Below, one piece after another: positions 1 through 8,288 of a stretch of 39,641 bases of DNA; position 1 is the stretch's first letter; every line of letters begins with the position of its first letter. The translations under genes were made by a program, and so were the position numbers. Under the pieces are notes generated by a model, which saw nothing but the letters and a program-made list of their open reading frames with translations, was not told where the DNA came from and searched no databases. The stretch comes from Psychrobacter pasteurii (GTDB lineage: Bacteria; Pseudomonadota; Gammaproteobacteria; Pseudomonadales; Moraxellaceae): contig NZ_FUGD01000062.1 in NCBI RefSeq assembly GCF_900162815.1, forward strand, positions 1 to 39,641, read 5' to 3'.

Positions 1-96
1 AAATCTTGACCAACGGGTTAAGCCAGTAGGGTCAACATAGACAATATCATTGGGCTGCATTTCAAAGCGATTGGCCAAAGCTAAGTTAGTGACAGA
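1..96 (-). pseudogene. Wza-like polysaccharide export protein, remnant cut by window edge
   Basis: The minus strand here reads continuously and encodes the peptide ANRFEMQPNDIVYVDPTG followed by LTRWSRF. This resembles the C-terminal part of outer-membrane polysaccharide export proteins of the Wza family, which typically show a hydrophobic LADRF/QPxDVVYV/RWxR pattern. An in-frame stop (CTA on the plus strand, 97-99) lies immediately upstream of the conserved stretch, so the N-terminal part is missing. The reading frame continues beyond position 1, so its 3' end cannot be judged. The upstream region of the adjacent CHAP gene overlaps it. The family call rests on a short motif match. Confidence 0.45.
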
Positions 97-127
97 CTAT
101 TTTGAATTAACCGTAGGTATTAGATTT

Positions 128-850
128 ATGAAACAGGCTTTATTGATTTTGTCAGTACTGGGTATGGGCATAGCACAAACGAGTGGTGCTGCTATCACAA
201 TCTCTCAAACAAATAATACCATCACCAATACTTCTGTGGCATCAAACTACGGTTCATCAAAAAACATCTATAGCACCAAAAGTGGTGCTTATGTTTCTAA
301 TAATGATGAAATTAGTCAAGCAATTAGCAACCTAAGTGCGCAGGCCAAGCAAAAAGAGAATCAGCTTTCATCATTAAACAGCCGCTTATACGCTGAAAAA
401 CAACAGCAGCAAGTCAATAAGGTTCCTGACAGCAATTCAGCCCCCGCTATCGCTGCTGCTCGCGCCTCAAAAGTGGCTTTATCTGGCAGCTCTGGATATT
501 GTGCCCGTTACGTACGTAAAGCACTACAATCAGCTGGTTATGAGTTCACTCCAAATCCTTCAGCCTATCAGTACGCTACTCGTGGCACACTTGAGAAAGC
601 AGGTTTCAGCAAAATCAGCAATGATATGCCAACCCAAGTAGGTGATGTTATTGTCTATGATCGCTCATCAAAGCGTCCACATGGCCATATTCAAATTTTC
701 GATGGTACAAATTGGATTTCTGACTTCCGTCAGAACAGCATCAGCCCATACAGTGGTGTCTATGCTTATACGACATGGCGCGATTCAAAATACGTGGATG
801 ACGCATCCGCATCAGATCGTAATATCTACCTTGCTATGAATGATAAATAA
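128..850 (+). CDS. Secreted CHAP-domain amidase/peptidase
   Basis: A 240-residue protein from the ATG at 128; an in-frame start at 50 would place a hydrophilic stretch before the signal peptide, so the later start is preferred. Residues 1-22 form a signal peptide (MKQALLILSVLGMGIA, with cleavage near SGA). Residues about 30-110 are Ser/Asn/Gln-rich with a short coiled-coil-like stretch. The C-terminal half is a CHAP (NlpC/P60-like) domain: the catalytic Cys is in GYCARYV (C125), and the catalytic His is in the HGHIQ motif (H185/H187) after VGDVIVYD. CHAP domains hydrolyse peptide bonds in peptidoglycan, so a periplasmic or secreted cell-wall hydrolase is likely. It stands alone between the Wza-like remnant and a small mobile-element-like repeat. 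Confidence 0.8.
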   Translation: MKQALLILSVLGMGIAQTSGAAITISQTNNTITNTSVASNYGSSKNIYSTKSGAYVSNNDEISQAISNLSAQAKQKENQLSSLNSRLYAEKQQQQVNKVPDSNSAPAIAAARASKVALSGSSGYCARYVRKALQSAGYEFTPNPSAYQYATRGTLEKAGFSKISNDMPTQVGDVIVYDRSSKRPHGHIQIFDGTNWISDFRQNSISPYSGVYAYTTWRDSKYVDDASASDRNIYLAMNDK

Positions 851-896
851 GACTTTCTAAGTCAGCACAACATAGTTGTTATTTCCTCCAACCCAG

Positions 897-962
897 TAGG
901 GCGTGTTGAACATTCACAAATAGTCTCTGTCAGTGCCATGGTTGAAGGTTCAACACGCCCTA
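897..962. repeat. Miniature inverted-repeat element with IS5-type ends
   Basis: A 66-bp block bounded by perfect 15-bp inverted repeats: TAGGGCGTGTTGAAC at 897-911 and its reverse complement at 948-962. The same ends bound the complete IS5-type element at 2397-3259, and the left end matches that IS for a further three bases (ATTCA). There is no coding capacity. The outer TA on each side would fit a TA target duplication. It sits between the CHAP stop and the stop codon of the convergent CDF gene (967-969), where a folded RNA could also act as a bidirectional terminator. Confidence 0.75.
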
Positions 963-966
963 GTGA

Positions 967-2160
967 CTAGTGACTGTGCCCGATATGGTTATTCGCAGAG
1001 CTTTGCTGCTCTGATATGTCGCAGACCAATGCATCGCTATGGGCGCTGGTCTGCGGGTGTGACAAGCTTTCAACCTGAATGGTGGCGTGATGAATACCAA
1101 GCGCAAGCAACCCTTGCTCAAGATTGGCAATCAATACGCTGGCATCCGAGATTCTCATATCCCCATCGACCATCACATGGCAAGATAGCGCATTTAGCCC
1201 GCTGGTGATGCTCCAAATATGCAGGTCGTGGACTTGTTTTACTTGTGGATGGGCAAGCAGCTTGTCTTCCACATCTACCAGCGATATGCCTTCTGGCGTG
1301 CCCTCCATCAAGACATGTACCGAATCACGTACAACGCGGTAACCACTTACTAAGATAAGTACCGCGACGATCACCGACGCTGCGGCATCGGCCCAAACCC
1401 AGCCAAACCCCATCATCAGTAAAGCGGCGATGATCGCGGCGACAGAGCCCATCAAATCACTTAATACATGCAAGTAAGCGCTTTGCATATTGAGGTTGAC
1501 AGGCTCTTTGGAATCATTGCTTTTATTTGCTTTTTCTTTATTTACTTTGTCTGCATTTGCTCCATGGCTGTGGGTGTGTCCATCGCTGCCGCTACTACCA
1601 CGATGCATCAGCCAAGCGACCAAGATATTAACCAGCATACCGATGGTGGCGACGATTAGCATACCTTGGGTAGCAATCTCAGGCGGTGAGTTAAGGCGTT
1701 TGATCGCTTCATAAAAAATCATCAAGGCGATAATTACTAGCGTCGCACCATTGACGGTGGCCACGATAATCTCAAAGCGTTTATAGCCAAAGGTCTTTTG
1801 ATGGGTGGCGGCTTTTTCGCCGATTTTAAATGCCATCAACGTCGCACCAAGGGCGATGGCGTCGCTGAGCATGTGTCCTGCATCAGAGAGTAACGCCAAG
1901 CTGCCTGTCAGTAAGCCACCAATCGCCTCGATAAACATATAGCCTGTGATGATCACAAAGCTAATCAGTAACGTACGCTGATAGCCTTTGGTATCTCTTG
2001 GTGCGGTGTTTTGCTCTAGGTGAGTGTCATGATCATGAGCGTCTTGATTGCCAGCAGTATAGTTACTATCGTTGTTTTTATAGACATCAATAGGCTCACT
2101 TGGAGGCAAATGCTTATTTTGCTTATGACTGGCATCTTCTTGACTCATAACGTTACTCAA
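967..2160 (-). CDS. czcD: CDF-family Zn/Co/Cd efflux protein (CzcD/ZitB type)
   Basis: A 397-residue cation diffusion facilitator that would export divalent cations across the inner membrane in exchange for protons. Six membrane segments are evident from about residue 65 to 290. Two HxxxD metal sites are visible, HMLSD in the second segment and HVLSD in the fifth, the arrangement of zinc-selective CDF proteins. A histidine-rich loop (HTHSHG) lies between the fourth and fifth segments, and the N-terminus (about 60 residues) is His/Asp/Asn-rich. The C-terminal cytoplasmic domain carries the usual VHDLHIWSIT motif and ends in GHSH. It is slightly longer than usual because of the extended N-terminus. 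It is monocistronic and belongs functionally with the cadA gene downstream. Confidence 0.88.
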   Translation of the reverse strand: MSNVMSQEDASHKQNKHLPPSEPIDVYKNNDSNYTAGNQDAHDHDTHLEQNTAPRDTKGYQRTLLISFVIITGYMFIEAIGGLLTGSLALLSDAGHMLSDAIALGATLMAFKIGEKAATHQKTFGYKRFEIIVATVNGATLVIIALMIFYEAIKRLNSPPEIATQGMLIVATIGMLVNILVAWLMHRGSSGSDGHTHSHGANADKVNKEKANKSNDSKEPVNLNMQSAYLHVLSDLMGSVAAIIAALLMMGFGWVWADAAASVIVAVLILVSGYRVVRDSVHVLMEGTPEGISLVDVEDKLLAHPQVKQVHDLHIWSITSGLNALSCHVMVDGDMRISDASVLIANLEQGLLALGIHHATIQVESLSHPQTSAHSDALVCDISEQQSSANNHIGHSH

Positions 2161-2262
2161 ATTTATTAAGACTTATGGTAAATAACTTCAAGGATTAATG
2201 ATAAGTCTAACATAGTCGAGTATTAGAAGCTGTAACGACGAGGTAAAAATGCAGCCAGTAAG

Positions 2263-2345
2263 CTATAGTCGATTCACTGCAAAAATGACATCGTGCTACT
2301 GGTATAAATTTTCCTTGCATGCTGTTATTACAGAGGCTGCGCAAC
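2263..2345. repeat. Dispersed intergenic repeat, copy A
   Basis: This stretch contains the string TATAGTCGATTCACT, then an A-rich run, GCTACTGGTATAAATTTT, and an imperfect hairpin that ends in GAGGCTGCGCAA. A second, shorter version lies at 11934-11993 in the same order, where the right part reads TTGCGCAGCCTC, the reverse complement of the end here. It carries no ORF. It lies upstream of the CDF gene and about 50 bp from the IS5-type element. The two copies and the inverted right arm suggest a hairpin-forming repeat family of the host genome. Confidence 0.6.
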
Positions 2346-2396
2346 ATTCATTCCATTAGCACTCTTCAATTTATCACCATGTTATTTTGAACTGAC

Positions 2397-3259
2397 TAGG
2401 GCGTGTTGAACATTCATAATTTGAGCCAGATATAAGCACAAGCAAGAGCGACCGTATTTTCATAACTTTGCTTGAGCTTATCAAACCTGGTGGCAACCGC
2501 CCTATACTGTTTTAGTTTGGCGAAAGCATTTTCTACTAGATGCCTCGCTTTATATAAGTCCCAGTCCATATGGTCGTTAGAAGACTGAGTATTTCGTTTT
2601 CGAGGGATGTTATCCCGTGTCCCTGCTTGTTCAATATGCGCTCGTAGTGCATCAGAATCATAGCCTTTATCGGCACATAAAACCTCTGTGTTGCTCAAAT
2701 TAACTTTGTCTACTAAGTCAGGTGCGACTTTAACATCGTGGGTCGTGCCATCTGACAAGATAAAGGTAATCGGATTGCCATGCGCATCTACTGCCAAGTG
2801 AATCTTGGTCGCGCGTCCTGCCACACTTTTACTAATGGATTGTAGGTTCTCATTGTCACCACTGCTGTGCTGATGCGCTTTAATATGAGTACCATCAATG
2901 AAGACCCACTCAAGGTCTGCGTCTTTGATTAATAAAGCAAACAGCGTAATCAGCTTATTACTACGAAACCAGCGCTGGTAAGCTTTATAGATGGTATTGG
3001 GCTTGCCAAAACACTCGGGTAAGTCGCACCAAGGACAGCCAACACGCATGCGATAAAGCACGCCTTCAACCGTTTGTCTAAGATTTCCTTTGTCATAGAT
3101 ATTAAGTTCTAGTAATATAGGTTTCAGTCTTGTCCAGTGTTCATCTTTGAGCATAGTGCGAGGCATAGCGAACGATATCTTTTTTGTGTGAGAACTTAAA
3201 GATTAACCGTTCGCTATTTTTTTTGCCATTAATTTATACCCAATGTTCAACACGCCCTA
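2397..3259. mobile_element. Complete IS5-family insertion sequence
   Basis: Bounded by perfect 18-bp inverted repeats, TAGGGCGTGTTGAACATT at 2397-2414 and its reverse complement at 3242-3259. The element proper is about 859 bp if the outer TA is the duplicated target, which fits the TA/CTAG preference of IS5-family elements. It contains one transposase gene on the minus strand. It is inserted between the CDF gene and cadR. Related ends occur at 897-962 (miniature) and 3302-3330 (degenerate). Confidence 0.88.
2414..3166 (-). CDS. IS5-family transposase
   Basis: A 250-residue single-ORF DDE transposase. An N-terminal DUF4096-type domain (LKPILLELNIYDKGN to PWCDLPECFGKPNTIYKAYQRW) is followed by the catalytic core: first Asp in VFIDGTHIKAHQ, second Asp in VLCADKGYDSD, and the Glu in the conserved HLVENAFAKLKQYR motif. 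Many relatives of the IS427 group split this protein into two frames joined by programmed frameshifting; here it is one uninterrupted frame. The stop codon lies at the edge of the inner end of the left inverted repeat. The gene looks intact and the element potentially active. Confidence 0.9.
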   Translation of the reverse strand: MPRTMLKDEHWTRLKPILLELNIYDKGNLRQTVEGVLYRMRVGCPWCDLPECFGKPNTIYKAYQRWFRSNKLITLFALLIKDADLEWVFIDGTHIKAHQHSSGDNENLQSISKSVAGRATKIHLAVDAHGNPITFILSDGTTHDVKVAPDLVDKVNLSNTEVLCADKGYDSDALRAHIEQAGTRDNIPRKRNTQSSNDHMDWDLYKARHLVENAFAKLKQYRAVATRFDKLKQSYENTVALACAYIWLKL

Positions 3260-3301
3260 GTGATCTTAATATCATTGCTGGGTTTTTTTGTGCTTAACAT
3301 C

Positions 3302-3330
3302 AGGGCGTATTTAACCTTTCATGATTTGAT
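3302..3330. repeat. Degenerate IS5-type end
   Basis: The sequence beginning AGGGCGTATTTAAC and continuing TTTCATGATTTGAT aligns with the left end of the neighbouring IS (AGGGCGTGTTGAAC, then ATTCATAATTTGAG), with one inserted base and a few substitutions. It matches the inverted repeat and also the adjacent codons of the transposase end. It is probably a scar of an older related element, or the end of a divergent sister element, about 40 bp beyond the intact IS. Confidence 0.5.
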
Positions 3331-3358
3331 CCGTCAGAAATGAACACTACTGATATCA

Positions 3359-3769
3359 TTACTCATGACAGGAGTTATCGACAAGCGCGTTTAAAATGCC
3401 ACATGATGACGCTGGTGCACTACTTGCACATTTCTGGCGCAAAACGGTCAAGTGATGCTTTAAGTGCATCAGTTCTTCCATTCGTATTTCCACAGCATGA
3501 ATGTGCTCATCTAGCAAGTTATTCACATCGCCGCAGTCCTTGTCAGGCGACTCCCAGTATTCAAGTAAGATTCGCACATCATCTAAAGCCATATCGAGCG
3601 TACGGCAATGTAGGATAAATTGTAGACGCTCAATGTGCTCTTCATTATATAAACGATAATTCCCTTCGCTACGAAAAGGCTCGGGTAATAAACGCTCTTT
3701 TTCATAATAGCGAATGGTTTCTACTGTGGCACCTGTGCGTTTAGCGAGCTCACCAATTTTGATTGTCAT
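3359..3769 (-). CDS. cadR: MerR-family Cd(II)/Pb(II)-responsive regulator
   Basis: A 136-residue MerR-family activator of the CadR/PbrR branch. The N-terminal winged HTH (IGELAKRTGATVETIRYYEKERLLPEP) is followed by a dimerisation helix. Cys79 (in PDKDCGDVN), Cys114 and Cys123 occupy the positions that bind Cd/Pb/Zn in this branch. The C-terminus ends in a short Cys-His tail (NSCHE). It is divergent from cadA across a 140-bp region that contains a 19-bp-spaced promoter, so it should both repress and activate that promoter. Confidence 0.9.
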   Translation of the reverse strand: MTIKIGELAKRTGATVETIRYYEKERLLPEPFRSEGNYRLYNEEHIERLQFILHCRTLDMALDDVRILLEYWESPDKDCGDVNNLLDEHIHAVEIRMEELMHLKHHLTVLRQKCASSAPASSCGILNALVDNSCHE

Positions 3770-3855
3770 AACAACCTCTATGATTTAAATAATTAAAGTG
3801 GCTGTAAAGACTAGCGCTAGAGAAATTAAAATTACGAAACTGTAGATAAATAACC

Positions 3856-3886
3856 TTGACTCTAAAGCCACTATAGGGTTCATAAT
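3856..3886 (+). promoter_or_regulatory. MerR-type cadA promoter/operator
   Basis: A -35 box TTGACT (3856-3861) and a -10 box CATAAT (3881-3886) are separated by 19 bp, the over-long spacing of MerR-family promoters. An imperfect dyad ACTCTA...TAGGGT (3859-3864 and 3874-3879) lies in the spacer, where CadR would bind and untwist the DNA on metal binding. A purine-rich ribosome site (AAAGGG) precedes the cadA ATG at 3912. Confidence 0.8.
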
Positions 3887-3911
3887 ATCATTATTTAAAG
3901 GGTAAATTATT

Positions 3912-6113
3912 ATGAAATATCATATTGAAGGTATGGACTGTGCCAGTTGCATCGGCAAGATTGAAACAGCTTTGAAACGTATGCCTGGGGTTTCTGATGT
4001 TCAGCTGAATTTCGCTACAGAAACGCTAGAGCTAAATTTAGCCCCTGGTGCGCCGACTCAGGCTAGTGATATCGAAAAAACAATCAAAAGCCTAGGGTTC
4101 GGCATCTCTGCCAATACTGGTCAACAAACTGTATCGGCTATTGATATTGACAGCGACAATCAGATGGCTCCGCAGGATAAGCAATGGTGGCAAACTCAAA
4201 AAGGCAAACAGGTTGTTGGCCTCGGTATTTTGATGGGCAGCGGTTATGCACTGTCACTACTGTTGCCCGCTTATGGGATATGGGTGTTTGCCATCGCTGT
4301 GATTGTAGGCGTTTTTCCATTTGCGCGCAAAGCCTTAGCACTGGCTAAAACAGGTTCATTCTTTTCAATTGAAACGCTGATGTCCGTCGCCGTGCTTGGC
4401 GCACTTATCATTGGTGAAGCTGAAGAGGCCGCAGCGGTTGTCTTTTTGTTCTCAATCGGTGAACTGTTTGAGAGTATCGCTGCTGATCGCGCTCGCGCTG
4501 GCATCAGAGCCTTATCATCGCTGGTTCCGAAAAGTGCAATTTTACTTGATGCTCAAGGTGGGCAGCGTAACGTTCCAGCGACTTCATTACAAGTGAATGA
4601 CCTTGTGCTGGTGCGTCCTGGAGATAGGGTATCTGCTGATGGTTCCATTGTTCAAGGTGCGTCCAGCCTTGATGATTCGCCCGTGACGGGAGAGTCTGTT
4701 CCTGTTGCCAAGACGATGGGTGACAATGTATTTGCAGGGTCAATTAACATCGATGGTGTGCTCCAAGTGCGCGTAGAAAAGACAGCCGCCGATAACACCA
4801 TTTCGCGCATTATTGAGCTGGTAGAGCAAGCCCAAGCCTCCAAAGCACCCACTGCCCGTTTTATTGAGAAATTCAGTCGCTATTACACACCGGCAGTGAT
4901 GGCTATTGCCGCACTAATTATTATCATTCCACCGTTAGCCATGGGTGGAGATTGGTCGACTTGGTTGTATCGCGGTCTAGCACTGTTGCTGATTGCCTGT
5001 CCCTGTGCTCTTGTACTATCAACACCCGCTGCCATCGCCTCTGGTCTTGCTGTTGGTGCGCGCCGTGGCTTGCTGATCAAAGGCGGTAGTGCTTTAGAAA
5101 CTATCGGCCAAGTGAAGACGGTCGCTTTTGACAAGACAGGCACTTTAACTGAAGGCAAACCACGCGTGACCGATGTTGTTGCCTTTACACAAGAGGACTC
5201 AAGTATTCAAGGTCAGAATTCTCAAGGTCAAGATGAGATATTGGCACTTTTTGCCAGTGTGGAGACTGGTTCTAGTCACCCGCTTGCTGAAGCCATTGTT
5301 AGTCATGCTGAAGCTGCTAAAGTGTTCATACCTGTGGCCTTCAATGCTTCTGCAACTGCCGGTAAAGCGGTACACGCAACTGTCGCGGAGCGCGCGCTAG
5401 CTATCGGTTCGCCTGTTTACGCAGCCGATGAGGCATTGATTTCATCCACACAACAGGCGCAAATTGAGGCGCTGCAAAATGAGGGTAAGACCGTCTCTGT
5501 TCTTTTCGATGAGCAAAACCGTGAAGTGCTTGGATTAATCGCGCTAAGAGACGAATTACGAGACGACGCTCATGAAGGTGTGGCTCAGCTCAAAGCGATG
5601 GGTGTGCGCTCCGTCATGCTAACAGGCGACAACCGCTTAACCGCTCAAGCACTTGCCAGTAATTTAGACGTGGAATGGGAAGCTGAGCTGTTGCCTGAGG
5701 ACAAACTGCGCCTGCTTAACGAGATGAAGAACAACCGCAAAATAGCGATGGTTGGTGATGGTATTAACGATGCGCCAGCGCTAGCAACTGCCGATGTTGG
5801 CATCGCGATGGGTGGTGGTACCGATGTGGCCATTGAGACGGCCGATATCGCATTATTAAAAAGTCGTGTTACGGACATGGCTCATCTCATCGCACTTTCA
5901 CGTGCCACCATGCGCAACATTCATCAGAACGTCATTTTCGCTTTAGGTCTCAAAGGCGTCTTTCTGATCACGACCATATTCGGCATTACTGGACTATGGA
6001 TTGCGGTTCTAGCTGATGCTGGAGCAACAGTGATCGTTACTCTTAATGCGTTACGTTTACTGCGCTTTAAAGGCGCGCCTCCACTGGTAAATCCGCCTAA
6101 AGTAGTTAAATAA
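3912..6113 (+). CDS. cadA: P1B-type Cd/Zn/Pb-exporting ATPase
   Basis: A 733-residue heavy-metal ATPase of the CadA/ZntA type. An N-terminal HMA domain carries GMDCASC (residues 7-13). Eight membrane helices include the metal-transport CPC motif (IACPCALVLS, near residue 362). The phosphorylation site DKTGTLTEG is near residue 407, the HP locus is SSHPLAEA, and the ATP-hinge GDGINDAPALA is near 615. It exports Cd2+, Zn2+ and Pb2+ from the cytoplasm. The divergent CadR gene and the MerR-type promoter directly upstream fit metal-induced expression. A small imperfect hairpin follows it. Confidence 0.93.
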   Translation: MKYHIEGMDCASCIGKIETALKRMPGVSDVQLNFATETLELNLAPGAPTQASDIEKTIKSLGFGISANTGQQTVSAIDIDSDNQMAPQDKQWWQTQKGKQVVGLGILMGSGYALSLLLPAYGIWVFAIAVIVGVFPFARKALALAKTGSFFSIETLMSVAVLGALIIGEAEEAAAVVFLFSIGELFESIAADRARAGIRALSSLVPKSAILLDAQGGQRNVPATSLQVNDLVLVRPGDRVSADGSIVQGASSLDDSPVTGESVPVAKTMGDNVFAGSINIDGVLQVRVEKTAADNTISRIIELVEQAQASKAPTARFIEKFSRYYTPAVMAIAALIIIIPPLAMGGDWSTWLYRGLALLLIACPCALVLSTPAAIASGLAVGARRGLLIKGGSALETIGQVKTVAFDKTGTLTEGKPRVTDVVAFTQEDSSIQGQNSQGQDEILALFASVETGSSHPLAEAIVSHAEAAKVFIPVAFNASATAGKAVHATVAERALAIGSPVYAADEALISSTQQAQIEALQNEGKTVSVLFDEQNREVLGLIALRDELRDDAHEGVAQLKAMGVRSVMLTGDNRLTAQALASNLDVEWEAELLPEDKLRLLNEMKNNRKIAMVGDGINDAPALATADVGIAMGGGTDVAIETADIALLKSRVTDMAHLIALSRATMRNIHQNVIFALGLKGVFLITTIFGITGLWIAVLADAGATVIVTLNALRLLRFKGAPPLVNPPKVVK

Positions 6114-6114
6114 A

Positions 6115-6168
6115 ACCCTTCGAAATCAATTAAAAACTAGAGATAGCAGCAGATTTCGGGGTGGGTTC
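6115..6168. terminator. Possible terminator after cadA
   Basis: The arms CGAAATC and GATTTCG, flanked by ACCC and GGGT, are separated by about 24 bases. The stem is plausible but the loop is long and there is no clean U-tract, so a terminator role is uncertain. The rest of the 120-bp gap before ccmF shows no gene. Confidence 0.3.
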
Positions 6169-6233
6169 TAATAATAAAAATTCCACCGCCACAGTAAACT
6201 GCAACCGCATTAGAGTAAACAAGGTTAGACCGT

Positions 6234-8288
6234 ATGTTAATCACAGAATTGGGTTATTTTGCCTTGCTGGCCGCCTTTATATTGGCGATTTTGCAGGTGG
6301 TATTACCAACCGTTGGCGTCATGCGCGATCACGTTGCTTGGCAGCGTCTCGCGCCCAGTCTCGCGTGGGCACAGTTTGCTGCCATGATTTTTTCATTTGT
6401 TGCATTGATGGCAGGCTTTTATTTCAATGACTTTAGTCTCGTCTATGTCACGCAGCACTCTAATACTTTGTTGCCTTGGTACTATAAACTCTCGGCGACA
6501 TGGGGCGGACACGAAGGCTCGCTCTTGTTGTGGATGACCATCATGGCCACGTGGTGCGCGCTGGTCTCCTATTTTAGCCGTGGCTTACCGTTGTCGATGC
6601 GCGCGCGGGTACTCGTGATATTGGCCGGTGTGCAGGTCATGATGCTAGCGATGCTGATTTTTACCTCGTCGCCATTTGATCGTACCTTGCCCAATCTGCC
6701 CGTAGATGGGGTAGATCTCAACCCACTTTTGCAGGATTTTGGGCTGATCGTTCACCCACCGATGCTGTATATGGGTTATGTGGGCTTAGCGGTGCCATTT
6801 GCTTTTTGTATGGCGGCATTGTGGGAAGGGCGTTTGGATGCAGTATGGACACGCTGGTCACGTCCATGGGCGCTCGCGGCTTGGGGATTTTTGACCATTG
6901 GTATTGCACTGGGCTCGTGGTGGGCCTACTACGAGCTTGGCTGGGGCGGTTGGTGGTTTTGGGATCCGGTAGAGAATGCCTCGTTTATGCCTTGGCTTGT
7001 CGGCTTAGCATTGCTGCATTCATTAGCAGTCACTGAAAAGCGCGGGGTGTTTAAAGCATGGACCATCATGCTGGCTATTTTCGCCTTTGCCTTAAGCTTG
7101 CTTGGCACGTTCCTGGTACGCTCTGGAGTCCTTACCTCAGTGCATTCGTTTGCCGCTGATCCGACGCGTGGTTTGGTTATCTTAGCTATTCTTGGCATCA
7201 TCGTCGGTGGTGGTCTATTAATGTTTGCCGTTCGAGGTTGGCGTTTAACCGTTGAAAGTCAATATCAGCTGATTTCACGTGAGTCCTTTTTAGTGATCAA
7301 CAACGCCATCATTTTGATTGCAACCTTAGTGGTGCTGCTCGGCACCCTTTACCCTATTATCGCTGATGCTTTTGGTTTAGGACAAGTGTCCGTTGGCCCT
7401 CCTTATTTTAATGCATTATTTGTACCTTTAACGTGGCTGTTATTAATAGCTATGGGTATGGGCTCCAATATCCGCTGGAAACAAGATAAGCGTCCATTGT
7501 TAGGCGTTGGTATGGTCATTGCGGCGAGCAGTCTAGTATTAGCTGCAGTCATCACTTACTTTGTCAGTCCATCTGCCATGCTTAATATTGGTGTAACACT
7601 AGCAGTAAGTTTTTGGGTACTGTTCTGGATGGTGGTTGATTTCAAAGACAAAACCAAAAATGCACCAAGCTTTTTGCAAGGCTTAAATAAGCTGCGTTTA
7701 AGCTACTGGGGTCAGCAAACGGCACATATTGGTGTGATTGTAGCGGTCATCGGTGTTGCCTTTACCAGTACCTTGAGTATCGAGCGCGATGTGGCATTGA
7801 GTGTTGGCGAAACGGTCCATGTCCAAGGTTACGACTTCACCGTTAAAGGCTTCCGCGAAGTCAAAGGCAGTAACTATGATGCGACCCAAGCTGAGGTCGA
7901 AGTGAGTAAAGATAGCCGTGCTGTGACTACGTTATACCCTGAAAAACGCAATTACATTATTAGCATGATGCCAATGACCGAAGCAGCGATTGATGACAGT
8001 CTGATGCGTGATGTGTACGTCGCACTTGGTGAACCTATAGCTGAAGGCAGTAATAAATGGGCCGTACGTATTTATGTGAAGCCATTGATTCGTTGGATAT
8101 GGCTCGGCGCTATTATTATGGCATTGGGTGGTCTGCTGAGTATGCTTGATAGGCGCTATCGTCTCAAAACATCCAAGACCCCTGCACAAATTGCAGCGAG
8201 TAAGTCAGGCTTTACGACGGTTACTGATTTAGATGTTAAAAGCACTACTAATAACACGACACTAATAGGGGAGAAGCAAAATGACTAA
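6234..8288 (+). CDS. ccmF: Cytochrome c-type biogenesis protein CcmF
   Basis: A 684-residue multi-spanning inner-membrane protein of the cytochrome c maturation System I heme lyase. The diagnostic WGGHEGS segment and the tryptophan-rich WWD motif (GWGGWWFWDPVENASF) for heme presentation are present, as are the conserved HPPMLYMGYVG segment and about 15 hydrophobic helices. The length is normal for the family. It starts the cluster ccmF-ccmG-ccmH-ccmI; its stop overlaps the ccmG start by eight bases. ccmABCDE, which usually precede ccmF, are absent here and cadA takes the upstream position. Confidence 0.95.
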   Translation: MLITELGYFALLAAFILAILQVVLPTVGVMRDHVAWQRLAPSLAWAQFAAMIFSFVALMAGFYFNDFSLVYVTQHSNTLLPWYYKLSATWGGHEGSLLLWMTIMATWCALVSYFSRGLPLSMRARVLVILAGVQVMMLAMLIFTSSPFDRTLPNLPVDGVDLNPLLQDFGLIVHPPMLYMGYVGLAVPFAFCMAALWEGRLDAVWTRWSRPWALAAWGFLTIGIALGSWWAYYELGWGGWWFWDPVENASFMPWLVGLALLHSLAVTEKRGVFKAWTIMLAIFAFALSLLGTFLVRSGVLTSVHSFAADPTRGLVILAILGIIVGGGLLMFAVRGWRLTVESQYQLISRESFLVINNAIILIATLVVLLGTLYPIIADAFGLGQVSVGPPYFNALFVPLTWLLLIAMGMGSNIRWKQDKRPLLGVGMVIAASSLVLAAVITYFVSPSAMLNIGVTLAVSFWVLFWMVVDFKDKTKNAPSFLQGLNKLRLSYWGQQTAHIGVIVAVIGVAFTSTLSIERDVALSVGETVHVQGYDFTVKGFREVKGSNYDATQAEVEVSKDSRAVTTLYPEKRNYIISMMPMTEAAIDDSLMRDVYVALGEPIAEGSNKWAVRIYVKPLIRWIWLGAIIMALGGLLSMLDRRYRLKTSKTPAQIAASKSGFTTVTDLDVKSTTNNTTLIGEKQND

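Noticed and set aside
933..1208. A 91-residue plus-strand ORF over the 3' end of the CDF gene
   Set aside because: It is antisense to a clear protein family and includes the miniature element; no family features.
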